A DNA stretch of 64,000 nt from DASXIF01 sp036498145 (GTDB taxonomy: Bacteria; Actinomycetota; Actinomycetes; Mycobacteriales; Jatrophihabitantaceae), in contig CAVPSV010000002.1 in assembly GCA_963708625.1 (NCBI GenBank), positions 434,001 through 498,000 on the forward strand, written 5' to 3'. The notes below the pieces were generated by a model. That model did no database searches and was not told where the DNA came from. It was given only the letters and a program-made list of their open reading frames with translations. Both the position numbers and the translations under genes were made by a program. Below, one piece after another: positions 1 to 8,441 of this stretch. The stretch's first letter is position 1, and the number at the start of each line of letters is the position of its first letter.

Positions 1-1
1 G

Positions 2-508
2 CTGCACGCGATCGGGTTCGCGCCGGCGTCCTGCCTGGGCGGCGGCTTCCTGGAAGCGCCGTGGCCGGACGTTGCCACCGCGGTGCAGGTGAGTGCGTAT
101 TCGCTGAAATCGCTGGCGGTGGCTGCGCTGCCGCTGTTCGGCCCCACCGGCGGTTCGATCGTCGGCTTGGACTTCGACGCCCGCATGGCCTGGCCGGCCT
201 ACGACTGGATGGGCGTGGCGAAGGCCGCGCTGGAATCCACCGCGCGTTACCTCGCGCGCGAGTTAGGACCGAAGCACATCCGGGTGAACCTGATCGCCGC
301 CGGGCCGGTGCGCACCATGGCGGCCAAGAGCATTCCCGGATTCAGCCGGTTCGAGGAAGCCTGGGACGGCCGCGCTCCGCTCGGCTGGGACAACAACGAC
401 GCCGAACCGATTGCGCGCAGCACCCTTGCCCTGCTGTCGGACTGGTTCCCCGCCACGACGGGGGAGATGATCCACGTCGACGGGGGATTTCACGCGATGG
501 GTGTGTGA
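2..508 (+). CDS. inhA: Enoyl-[ACP] reductase InhA, 3' part
   Basis: This is the C-terminal part of the NADH-dependent enoyl-ACP reductase of type II fatty-acid synthesis; the 5' end lies outside the window. The reading frame is open from base 2 and matches the family before the first internal ATG at 83. The segment FAPASCLGG is followed by SAYSLKSLA, then the catalytic Tyr and Lys in AYDWMGVAKAALE, and the end is GEMIHVDGG. In mycobacteria this enzyme elongates mycolic-acid precursors; other actinomycetes use it for ordinary fatty acids. Ferrochelatase follows after 2 bases, as in M. tuberculosis inhA-hemZ, so the two are probably co-transcribed. Confidence 0.95.
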   Translation: MHAIGFAPASCLGGGFLEAPWPDVATAVQVSAYSLKSLAVAALPLFGPTGGSIVGLDFDARMAWPAYDWMGVAKAALESTARYLARELGPKHIRVNLIAAGPVRTMAAKSIPGFSRFEEAWDGRAPLGWDNNDAEPIARSTLALLSDWFPATTGEMIHVDGGFHAMGV

Positions 509-510
509 AC

Positions 511-1565
511 GTGTACGACGGCGCGATGTTTGACGGGGTGTTGCTGCTGTCCTTCGGTGGCCCGGAGGGGCCCGACGATGTGATGCCGTTCCTGCGCAAC
601 GTCACCCGCGGTCGCGGCGTGCCCGAGGCTCGCCTGGCTGCGGTGGCCGAGCACTACCAGCACTTCGGCGGGGTCTCGCCGATCAATGACCAGAACCGTG
701 CCCTGCTCGAGGCGGTGCGCAAGGATTTCGACGCGCACGGCATCGCCTTGCCGCTGTACTGGGGTAACCGCAACTGGAAGCCATACCTCGCGGATGCCGT
801 GCGGCACATGCGTGACGACGGGGTATCCCGCGCGCTGGTGTTCGCGACCAGCGCGACCGGGTCGTACTCCGCCTGCCGGCAGTACCGCGAGGACATGAAA
901 CAGGCGCGCACCTACTCCGGCGACGGAGCACCGGAGTTGGTGAAACTGCGGCACTACTTCGACCACCCGGGCTTCGTCGAGGCGAATGCCGATGGCGTGC
1001 GGGCGGCGCTGGCGCTGCTTTCCGAGCCGCTGCGCGACGCGGCCGCGCTGGTGTTCACCGCGCATTCGGTGCCGGTAGCGATGAACGAGTTGTCCGGGCC
1101 CGGGGCCGACCGGCTTTACCAGCGCCAGCATCTGCAGACGGCACAACTGGTGGCCGAGGCTGTCCGCGGCCTGGCGCGGCGTTCACGTTCGCCTGGCAGT
1201 CGCGCTCCGGGCCGCCGTCGGTGCCGTGGCTGGAGCCGGACATCAACGACCACCTGCGCGATCTGGCCGCCCGCGGCACCCGAGCGGTCGTGGTGGCGCC
1301 GACCGGATTCGTTTCGGATCACCTCGAGGTGCGCTGGGACCTCGACGTCGAGGCGGCGCAGACTGCCGCCGAGCTGGGCATGGAATTCCGGCGCGCGGCC
1401 ACTGCCGGAGTGCATCCGGCGTTTGTGGCGACGATCCGGGAACTGGTGCAGGAGCAGACGGACGGGGCAGCGCCCAGGATGCTCGGGACCTTGGGCGTGT
1501 GCGGGGCGGACTGTCCCGGCACGTGCTGTCCGGCGCCGGTGCGGGTGCCCATTCCGACGCCGTGA
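511..1565 (+). CDS. hemH: Ferrochelatase (coproporphyrin type), one frameshift
   Basis: This enzyme inserts ferrous iron into the porphyrin; in actinobacteria the substrate is normally coproporphyrin III. GTG at 511 is chosen because it lies 2 bases after the inhA stop. Visible family segments are LLLSFGGPEGPDDVMPFL near the start, FGGVSPIND, and FTAHSVP in the middle. The frame breaks near 1170-1180, where the sense moves from frame 1 to frame 3 and resumes as FAWQSRSGPPSVPWLEPD. The tail contains the Cys cluster CGADCPGTCC, like the [2Fe-2S] ligands of mycobacterial ferrochelatases. The break is probably a one-base error. The stop overlaps the next GTG. Confidence 0.9.
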
Positions 1566-2425
1566 CCGCGTTTCCGGACGGACCGGTCGTCCAGCTTCCA
1601 CAGGGTGACGTCACCGAGGGTGTGGTCCGCATCGGTGACACCGTGCGCAGGCCGCATCAGCCGAGTAGCGAGTTCGTGGCGGCGTTCCTGGAGCAATTGG
1701 GGTCGGCCGGTTTCGACGGGGCGCCGCGCTATCTCGGGCGTGACCGGCAGGGCCGTGACGTGCTGACGTTTCTCGACGGCGAGGTGCCTGGTGATCCGGT
1801 GCCGGCCTGGGCGGCTGCGGACGGGGTGCTGCCGAGCGTGGGTGCGCTGGTGCGCCGACTGCATGACGCGGCTGAAGGGTGGGTGCCGCCGGTGCCGGTA
1901 CCGCAGGTACCCGAACGTCCGTCCGCTCCACTACCGGCAGCCGCGGCTCAATTGATCTCACATCGCGACGTGACGCCGCAGAATGTCGTGTTCCGCGACG
2001 GGGCCGCGTGGGGGCTGGTGGACTTCGACCTCGCCGGTGTCAGCACCCGCTCCATCGACCTGGCGAACACTGCGATGCATTGGGTGCCGTTGCGTCGATC
2101 CGGCTGATCGAAACTCGGTGTACGACGGCAGCGACGTGGCGAGCCGGATTGCGCTTCTGCTCAATGGTTACCGCGCGGCGGGCTCGAATAGCGCTGACGA
2201 CGTGTCGGTGCAGGCTTTTCTGGATGCCTGCACGCTGCGATTCGCGGGGCTGTACCGAACCATGCGATGGAACGCGGAGAATCTCGGCGGCGGCTGGGCG
2301 CGCATGTGGGCCGAAGGCGTGGGCGACGTGATCCGCCGCCGCGAGCAGTGGTTCAGGCAGCACGCACGGGCGGATCTGTTAGCGCGATTACGCGCCAAGG
2401 CGCGGTGGGCGTCCAGGTGGCGCGC
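1562..2425 (+). CDS. Aminoglycoside-phosphotransferase-fold protein, one frameshift
   Basis: The protein belongs to the APH/choline-kinase fold; its substrate cannot be told from sequence. GTG at 1562 overlaps the ferrochelatase stop (GTGA), which suggests coupling. The catalytic loop SHRDVTPQNVVF is followed by the metal-binding segment LVDFDLAG. The frame shifts near 2095, after HWVPLR, and resumes as DPADRNSVYDG with a helical C-terminal half. No in-frame stop follows before the convergent hydrolase, so the right end is uncertain. It could be a stop near 2476 after another shift. Confidence 0.7.
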
Positions 2426-3437
2426 TCAGGTGGCGCTGCGTTCGCACTCCAGTTCCAGGTCGGGCACGAACTGGGGTGAGTCGGCAAGCGTGCCGACGCG
2501 ACCGCGGCGCAGCAGGTCCCGCCATTGCTCGGAGCTCCATGTCGGAGGGTTCGGTCGAGGCGCAGAAGTCCTCGAGCAGACCGACGAATCGCGCCGGGTC
2601 GCTGTGGAACGGGAAGTGACCCGCGTCGGGGAAGACCTCGAGCCGGCTGCCGGGCATCGCCGCGTGCGCGCTTGGCGCGTGACCGACGGGCAGCACCCGG
2701 TCACGCGCACCCCACATCAGCAGCGTCGGCATGCCGCGCACCAGGTAGCACCGATCCAGCATCGTGACCACCTGCCCCCGCCCGTCGACGACGGCCCGCA
2801 GGCTGCGGATGAACGCCGACCGCGCGGTCTGGCTCGGCAGCGACTCGATCACCCGCATCGCCTCGGCCGCGTCGATGCCGGCACCGAGTTCGAACCGGCG
2901 GACCAGCTCGGCCGCGAGTCGCAGCGCACGCATCATGCCGGGCAGGCGCAGTGCGGACAGCGCCGTGCTCGCGCCGGGCAGTGCGGCGAGCCGTAGTACG
3001 GGCGAGACCCCGCGGCCGGCGCCGCCGGAGGAGATCAGCACCAGCCGGTCGGTGCGCTCGGGGAACTGGTAGGCGAACTGCATGGCCACGCCGCCACCGA
3101 GCGAGTGCCCGACCAGGGTGACGTGGTCGATGTCCAGCGTGCTGAGCAGGTCGCGCATGCCGTTCGCGTATGCGGCGACCGAGTAGTCGGCGCGCGGCTT
3201 GTCCGAGTCGCCGTGGCCGAGCAGGTCCGGCGCGATGACGAGGTGCTTGCGGGCCAGGGTGGGGATCACCTCTTCCCACGTGCGCGCGCTGTCACCGATG
3301 CCATGGATCAGCAGCAGCGCGGGGCCCTCACCAGCCATCCGGAACACCCGGCGGTAACCGTGGATCCGTCGTCCCTGCACATGCACCTTCGTGTGCACGC
3401 GACGCAAGGACTGGGCGTCGTGGGCGATTTGAAGCAT
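2426..3437 (-). CDS. Alpha/beta hydrolase, late frameshift
   Basis: This is a serine hydrolase of the alpha/beta fold. The oxyanion segment LLIHGIGDSARTW, nucleophile elbow GHSLGGG, acid segment WGARDRVLP and catalytic His in DAGHFPFH are all present in order. It resembles actinobacterial lipase/esterase-like proteins such as M. tuberculosis Rv2715. A one-base shift near 2535 moves the C-terminus to another frame, giving EQWRDLLRRG and a stop at 2426. It converges on the phosphotransferase-like gene. The 153 bp behind its start hold a dispersed palindromic repeat. Confidence 0.85.
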
Positions 3438-3540
3438 GGCAACCCCGCATGCGCTCGGCTCGGCGTGGATCTCGGCTCGGTGTGGTTGCGTGACGACGCT
3501 AGCGAGCGCGCGATACGGACAGGTTTCGTCGTAATTAACC

Positions 3541-3595
3541 GTGATCGACAGACCGGTTGTGCCGCCATGGCGACGCCTTCGCTCTGTTGATCACG
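3541..3595. repeat. 55-bp imperfect palindrome, copy A
   Basis: The termini are GTGATCGACAGA and TCTGTTGATCAC, inverted repeats that match at 11 of 12 positions. The centre holds a second palindrome, CGCCATGGCG. A copy with about 44 of 56 matching positions lies at 52992-53047. Its right end overlaps the stop codon of the leftward gene at 3591. This could be a REP-like element, a MITE remnant, or a bidirectional terminator. Confidence 0.6.
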
Positions 3596-4350
3596 TGCCG
3601 GCGTGATCCTCCGGCCGGGCGTTGTAGCCGGCCAGCAGCGCCCGCCGCACAGCTGCCGCCAGCGGTCGCAGCGCGGCGTCCCGGGCCTGTACCGCATGTG
3701 CGGTGACCGCGGCGCCGACGGGATCGGCCACGGCCAGCTCGAGCACGGCCTGCAGCCGCTGCGCCTGCGCGAGCAGAGCCACCGCGCGCGGCGGATGGTC
3801 CGGCGGCAGGTTGATGCGCTCGCCCAGGCGTCTGGCCTGCGCGAGCGACTCCGCGATGTCGGCACCGGTCCCGGACACGCCAGCCTGCACCAGTGCCGCG
3901 GCGGTCTCCCGGATCGCGGTGGCCAGCTCGTACTGCGCCTACCGCCAGCGGGATGTACTCGACCGGGGCGCCGCTCACCAGATACGCCTGCCAGGTGACG
4001 CTGACCGGCGCGCTGCTGGGCGCCGGGTCGAAGACGGCGGGGACCACGGCGATCGTGCCGCCGAGCACCGCCTCGCCGGCAGCCACGGCCGCGGTCCGGA
4101 ATTCAGCATGGTCCGGCAGGCCGCGCAGGTCTCCAGGTACCGGCAGGACCAGCCGAACCCGGTCCGCGTCGCGCCGCCAGGCGATCAGCAACTCGCTCAA
4201 CGGCGCGGAGGCGGCTGGTTCCGGCAGCCCGGCCACTCGATGTACCCCGTCCTGAGCCAGGACGGCGCGCAGTACCTCATCGGCGGCGGCATGACCGGCC
4301 AGCCAGGACGACGCCCACGCCGCAAGCGGCCCGGAGCGCGAACTGGTCAT
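3591..4350 (-). CDS. Conserved protein, Rv1486c-like, one frameshift
   Basis: The function is unknown. ATG at 4350 is chosen because GAGAGG lies just upstream on the minus strand. The first 140 residues are soluble alpha/beta in appearance (AAWASSWLAGHAAADEV, then RVRLVLPVPGDL). A frameshift near 3940 interrupts it, and the remainder is an Ala/Arg-rich helical region with AQARRLGERINLPPDHP. Its place between ferrochelatase and NfeD, divergent from NfeD, matches M. tuberculosis Rv1486c. Confidence 0.65.
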
Positions 4351-4381
4351 CAACACATCCTCTCGTGCAACCATGGTTTGT

Positions 4382-4819
4382 ATGTCCGCATGGCTGGTGT
4401 GGTTGGTCATCGCGGGCGCACTTGCCGCGGCTGAGACGGCATCGCTGTCCTTCGTGCTGGTGATGGCCGCCGGCGGCGCCGCTGCCGCCTCGTTGACGGC
4501 GGGTCTCGGGGCTCCGGTGGCGCTGCAAGTCGTCATCGCCATCCTGGTCACCGTCGGCCTGGTCTGGGGTGTGCGGCCCGTCGCCATCCGGCATCTGAGC
4601 CCCGACCCACGCACCCTCACCGGTGCCGAGGCGCTGATCGGGTCGGAGGCGGTAGTGCTCCAGGAGGTCAGCCGGCATGACGGGCGCGTCCGCCTGAACG
4701 GGTCCGAATGGTCGGCCAGGGCCATGGATCCCAACCAGAAACTCCCCGCCGGTACGGTCGTCTCCGTCGTCGACATCGACGGCGCGACCGCGGTGGTGTG
4801 GCAAGACCCCTTCGGCTGA
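4382..4819 (+). CDS. NfeD-like membrane protein
   Basis: This is a short NfeD-family protein, the usual partner of SPFH proteins in membrane microdomains. Two or three N-terminal hydrophobic helices (WLVWLVIAGALAAAE, and a second around QVVIAILVTVGLVWG) precede a C-terminal OB-fold domain with LIGSEAVVLQEV and GTVVSVVDIDG. It lacks the serine-protease domain of long NfeD proteins. ATG at 4382 or 4373 may be used. It is divergent from the Rv1486c-like gene by about 30 bp and 11 bp upstream of the SPFH gene. Confidence 0.85.
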   Translation: MSAWLVWLVIAGALAAAETASLSFVLVMAAGGAAAASLTAGLGAPVALQVVIAILVTVGLVWGVRPVAIRHLSPDPRTLTGAEALIGSEAVVLQEVSRHDGRVRLNGSEWSARAMDPNQKLPAGTVVSVVDIDGATAVVWQDPFG

Positions 4820-4830
4820 AAGGCAAATAA

Positions 4831-6090
4831 GTGAACGCAGGTGCGGTCGCCGGCATCATCATTGCCGTCCTCGTGATCTTCATGCTGATCCGGATGGTGC
4901 GCATCGTGCCGCAGGCCCGGGCGGCCGTGGTCGAGCGACTCGGTCGCTACGTGCGCACCGCGACGCCGGGTCTGACGTTGTTGCTGCCGTTCGTGGACCG
5001 GATGCGGCCGTTGATCGACCTACGCGAGCAGGTGGTGAGCTTCCCGCCTCAACCGGTGATCACGTCGGACAACCTGACCGTCGCCATCGACTCGGTCATC
5101 TACTTCCAGGTGACCGATCCCCGCGCGGCTACCTATGAGATCCAGAACTACATCCAGGCCGTGGAGCAATTGACCATCACCACGCTGCGAAACGTGGTCG
5201 GCGCGCTCAACCTGGAGCAGGCACTGACCAGCCGCGATTCCATCAACACCCAGCTGCGCGGCGTGCTGGACGAGGCGACCGGGCCGTGGGGCATCCGGGT
5301 GGCCCGGGTCGAGATCAAGGCGATCGATCCGCCGCCGTCCATCCAGGACGCGATGGAGGCGCAGATGCGCGCCGACCGCAACAAGCGCGCGGTGATCCTG
5401 CAAGCCGAGGGTGCGCGCGAGTCCGCGATCAAGACGGCCGAGGGTGAGAAAGCCGCGCAGATCCTGGCCGCCGAAGGGCAGAAGCAGGCGGCGATCCTGG
5501 CTGCCGAGGCCGAACGTCAATCGCGCATCCTCCGTGCCGAGGGTGATCGCGCGGCGCGCTACCTCAGCGCCCAGGGCCAGGCCAAGGCGATCGAGACGAC
5601 CTTCGGCGCGATTCACTCGGCGCGTCCCGATCCGGCGCTGCTGGCGTATCAGTACCTGCAGACGCTGCCGCAGATCGCTCAGGGCGACGCCAACAAGATG
5701 TGGATCGTGCCCAGCGAGTTCTCCAAGGCACTGGAAGGCCTGGCCAAGCTCACCGGCGGCGAGGACGGGGACACGCCGTCCTGGCTGGAGCAGACCGGCG
5801 CGGCGCCGGCGGACAGCGACAAGATCGACACGTCGGACTGGTTCGACTCCAAGCTGCCGCCGGCAGCATTGCAACCCGAGGCCGTGAACCTGCGTGCGTC
5901 GGACGACGACCCGGAATCGCAGCTCGCCCACCAAGGCCTGATGGACGAGCTGATGAAGGACGTGCCGCCCCCTGCCGTGTCGCCCCCTGCCGTGTCGCCC
6001 CCTGCCGTGCCGCCCCCTGCCGTGCCGCCCCCTGCCGTGCCGCCCCCTGCCGTGCCACCGTCGGCGCCGCCTCCGCCCTCAGCGACGTGA
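4831..6090 (+). CDS. SPFH/stomatin-like membrane protein with Pro-rich tail
   Basis: The protein has one N-terminal membrane anchor (GIIIAVLVIFMLIRMV), an SPFH/band-7 domain over about residues 25-200 (GRYVRTATPGLTLLLPFVD, SIQDAMEAQMRADR), and a coiled-coil with repeated AEG/AAEG units. Such proteins oligomerise in the membrane and organise lipid microdomains together with NfeD. The distal tail is unusual: six 15-bp units (5965-6054) encode repeated Pro-Pro-Ala-Val. The GTG start at 4831 follows the NfeD stop by 11 bp. The stop overlaps the GTG of the pentapeptide-repeat gene. It corresponds to M. tuberculosis Rv1488. Confidence 0.9.
   Translation: MNAGAVAGIIIAVLVIFMLIRMVRIVPQARAAVVERLGRYVRTATPGLTLLLPFVDRMRPLIDLREQVVSFPPQPVITSDNLTVAIDSVIYFQVTDPRAATYEIQNYIQAVEQLTITTLRNVVGALNLEQALTSRDSINTQLRGVLDEATGPWGIRVARVEIKAIDPPPSIQDAMEAQMRADRNKRAVILQAEGARESAIKTAEGEKAAQILAAEGQKQAAILAAEAERQSRILRAEGDRAARYLSAQGQAKAIETTFGAIHSARPDPALLAYQYLQTLPQIAQGDANKMWIVPSEFSKALEGLAKLTGGEDGDTPSWLEQTGAAPADSDKIDTSDWFDSKLPPAALQPEAVNLRASDDDPESQLAHQGLMDELMKDVPPPAVSPPAVSPPAVPPPAVPPPAVPPPAVPPSAPPPPSAT
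5965..6054 (+). repeat. Six 15-bp tandem repeats (Pro-Pro-Ala-Val)
   Basis: The unit CCGCCCCCTGCCGTG occurs six times in a row, with TCG in place of the first CCG in units 2 and 3. The repeat is in frame at the C-terminus of the SPFH protein. Unit number is likely to vary by slippage without changing the frame. Confidence 0.9.
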
Positions 6091-6680
6091 GCGAGCCGGT
6101 CGAGGGGGAGCAGTTCACCCGCGACGACTGGTACGGCGAGCAGTGGAGCATGCGCAGCTATGTCGACTGCACCTTCGTCGGCGTCGACCTCACCGAGGCG
6201 GAGATTGTCGGCTGCAGCTTTACCGGCTGCACGTTTCGCGACGTCCGCTTCAACGCGTCGCACGTGCGCGACTGCGCCCTGACGAACTGCACATTCGAGG
6301 GGTCGAACCTGTTCGACGCCGAATTCACAGCGTGCAAGCTGACTGGAAGCTCGTTCGTCCGCTGCGCGACCCGGCCGCTGCGGGTGCTGGGAGGCGACTG
6401 GTCGTTCGTGTCGCTGGCGCACGCCGACCTGGGCAACTGCGTCTTTCGCGGAGTGCGGATGCGAGAGGCAGACCTGCGCGGCGCGAACTGCACGAAAGGC
6501 GTGCTCGCTGAGTGCGATCTGTCCGCCGCGACGTTCGACAAGGCCGTGCTGGTGCGTGCTGACCTGCGCGGCAGCGACCTCACCGCCCTCGACCCGCTCA
6601 CGACCGATCTGAGCGAAGCGATGATCTCGGCCGAGCAGGCCGTCGTCCTCGTGCAGGCAATGGGGTTGATCGTCGGTTGA
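6087..6680 (+). CDS. Pentapeptide-repeat protein
   Basis: The protein is a right-handed quadrilateral beta-helix of about 197 residues. Many consecutive A(D/N)LXX-type or CXF units are visible (CTFVGVDLTEAEIVG, CSFTGCTFRDVRF, ADLRGSDLTAL). Pentapeptide proteins of the Qnr/MfpA type mimic DNA and protect gyrase, but most have no known role, and nothing here shows gyrase binding. It is rich in Cys. The GTG at 6087 overlaps the SPFH stop, so it may act with that system. Confidence 0.85.
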   Translation: MSEPVEGEQFTRDDWYGEQWSMRSYVDCTFVGVDLTEAEIVGCSFTGCTFRDVRFNASHVRDCALTNCTFEGSNLFDAEFTACKLTGSSFVRCATRPLRVLGGDWSFVSLAHADLGNCVFRGVRMREADLRGANCTKGVLAECDLSAATFDKAVLVRADLRGSDLTALDPLTTDLSEAMISAEQAVVLVQAMGLIVG

Positions 6681-6744
6681 TCCAGTGCCTGCGCCGCGTG
6701 GACAGCCGGCACGGGTGCGCGGACGAATCACGACGCGACGTGAC

Positions 6745-7584
6745 CTAGATCCAGCGGATGCGGTTGTGCAGGTAGACGTAGCCGATGAAGCTGGCCGCGT
6801 CGATGACACTGTGTGCGATCACCAGCGGTAGCACGCGCCGGGTGCGTTGGAACCAGAAGCCGAAGATCAGCCCCATCACGGCGTTGCCGACGAACGCGCC
6901 GGTGCCCTGGTACAGGTGGTACGTGCCACGCAGCAGCGCGCTGCCGGCCAGCGCCGGGCCGTCCGACCAGCCGAGTTGCCGCAGCCGGGTCAGCAGGTAG
7001 CCGACGACGATGATCTCCTCGGACAGCCCGTTCTGGAACGCCGACAGCAGCAGGTACGGCACTCGGTACCAGACGTCCGGGAAGTCGACGACCTGCAGTG
7101 ACGCGTTCAGGCCCAGCACGTGCGCCAGGTAGACCAGGCCGAGACCGGGCAGCCCGATCAGCGCCGCGAACCCGAGGCCCCACAGCCAGTCCGACCGCAC
7201 TCGCCCGGCCACCCGGCGGGCACCGCTACCGATCGCCCCTCGGGTCCGCCGCCAGGCGAATCCGATGCCGAAACCAGGACCGCCGGGATCCCGCGCGAGC
7301 AATAGCAACGCCAGCAGCGGCGGGACGATGCCGTTAAGGATGCCGGCGAGGTCGTCGAGCAGGTCCAGCCAGCGGTACTGCGTGTTGGCGCCGGCGATGA
7401 CGGTGGCGGTGGCGTTCGCGATGCCGCCGTGCACCGTCACCTCGGCACGCACGTAGTCAAGCACCGAGTAGATGGCGGACATCCCGAGCGAAACGCCGAG
7501 AACGGCGAGCACTTCGAGGCCGTAGCTCGTGGAGCTGTGATCCTCGGTACTCGCCGTTCTCATCGTGCTCGGCTGTTCGCTCAT
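6745..7584 (-). CDS. CPBP-family intramembrane protease
   Basis: This is a polytopic membrane protein of the CPBP (CaaX protease and bacteriocin-processing, ABI) family. The three signature motifs are SEEIIVVGYLLTRL with the paired Glu, GTYHLYQG with a His, and LPLVIAHSVIDAA with the second His. Five or more hydrophobic segments are visible between residues 22 and 275. Members are glutamate-type intramembrane endopeptidases, some giving bacteriocin immunity. The target is unknown. The ATG at 7584 is followed by a polar cytoplasmic leader. It converges on the pentapeptide gene. Confidence 0.9.
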   Translation of the reverse strand: MSEQPSTMRTASTEDHSSTSYGLEVLAVLGVSLGMSAIYSVLDYVRAEVTVHGGIANATATVIAGANTQYRWLDLLDDLAGILNGIVPPLLALLLLARDPGGPGFGIGFAWRRTRGAIGSGARRVAGRVRSDWLWGLGFAALIGLPGLGLVYLAHVLGLNASLQVVDFPDVWYRVPYLLLSAFQNGLSEEIIVVGYLLTRLRQLGWSDGPALAGSALLRGTYHLYQGTGAFVGNAVMGLIFGFWFQRTRRVLPLVIAHSVIDAASFIGYVYLHNRIRWI

Positions 7585-7622
7585 CGGGCCTCAGTGTGCC
7601 CGACGCCCGCCAACTTCGGCGT

Positions 7623-7672
7623 TGATCAAGAGGCCGCTACGGTCAATATCGACCAGCCGGGCACTTTGATCA
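7623..7672. repeat. 50-bp inverted repeat between two leftward genes
   Basis: TGATCAA at 7623-7629 is inverted as TTGATCA at 7666-7672. It lies between the CPBP start and the YceI stop. The size and GATCAA ends recall the repeat at 3541 and 52992, but the interior does not match, so it may be unrelated. Confidence 0.3.
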
Positions 7673-7690
7673 TGAGGGAGTAGGGGCGTG

Positions 7691-8260
7691 TCAGCCTTGC
7701 TGCAGTACGGCCTCGACCTCGAGGGCGATCTTGACGGTGTCGCCCACGACCACGCCGCCGCCGTCCATCGGCAGGCTGATGTCGATGCCGAAGTCAGCGC
7801 GGCTCAGTTCGGCGGTGGCGGAGAAGCCCACGCGCTGGCCGCCGTACGGGTCGGCGGTGAAGCCGTTGAGCTCCAGGTGCAGCGGGACCGACTTGGTCAC
7901 GCCGTGCAGTGTCAGTGCGCCGTCCACCGTCCAGGTTCCGTCGCCGTTGTCCACGACCGCGTCTGACCGGTAGGTCATGGTCTGGAACTGACCGACGTCG
8001 AAGAAGTCGGCGGAGCGGATGTGGTTGTCGCGCTGCTCGTTGCGGGTGTCGATCGAGTTCAGGTCGATCGAGGCGGTGACCGACGAGTCGGACGGCACCT
8101 CGGCGGTGACGATAGTGCCCTCGAACTCGGTGAACTGGCCACGGACCTTGCTCACCATCATGTGCCGGACGGTGAACGAGACATCTGAGTGCACCGGGTC
8201 GATGGTCCAGGTGCCTGCTCGGTAACCGGGGATCGTGCTGCTGGTGATGGTCTGAGTCAT
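7691..8260 (-). CDS. YceI-family lipid-binding protein
   Basis: This is a lipocalin-like YceI protein, which binds isoprenoid or amide lipids in the family. The sequence runs from WTIDPVHSDVSFTVRHMMVSKVRG through GALTLHGVTKSVPL to GFSATAELSRADFGI, which is the whole domain. It has no signal peptide, so it is probably cytoplasmic. ATG at 8260 is preferred over the in-frame ATG at 8268 because AGAAAGG lies 8-9 bp upstream of it. Two TTGA-type palindromes follow upstream. Confidence 0.9.
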   Translation of the reverse strand: MTQTITSSTIPGYRAGTWTIDPVHSDVSFTVRHMMVSKVRGQFTEFEGTIVTAEVPSDSSVTASIDLNSIDTRNEQRDNHIRSADFFDVGQFQTMTYRSDAVVDNGDGTWTVDGALTLHGVTKSVPLHLELNGFTADPYGGQRVGFSATAELSRADFGIDISLPMDGGGVVVGDTVKIALEVEAVLQQG

Positions 8261-8284
8261 TGGACCCATCCCTTTCTCTTTTGG

Positions 8285-8345
8285 TTGAAGTTTCAAGCGT
8301 CTGAACGCAGAACCATCGTCGTTCATTCCTAGTTGAAACCTCAAC
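8285..8345. promoter_or_regulatory. Paired palindromes upstream of yceI
   Basis: TTGAAGTTTCAA at 8285-8296 and GTTGAAACCTCAAC at 8332-8345 are both near-perfect palindromes with TTGA/TCAA half-sites, about 47 bp apart centre to centre. Between them lies TGAACG (8302-8307) inverted as CGTTCA (8320-8325). TTGAA-type palindromes are the usual target of MarR regulators, which often control yceI genes in actinobacteria. The regulator gene is not in the window. Confidence 0.6.
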
Positions 8346-8441
8346 CATTAATGGATGTGATCCAGCGCACAGCAGGCGTGCTCGCGGAGCCTGCGTGGCT
8401 TCCGGCGTTGGTCAATGGTGGTTCGCGCCGCCCATTCGTGC

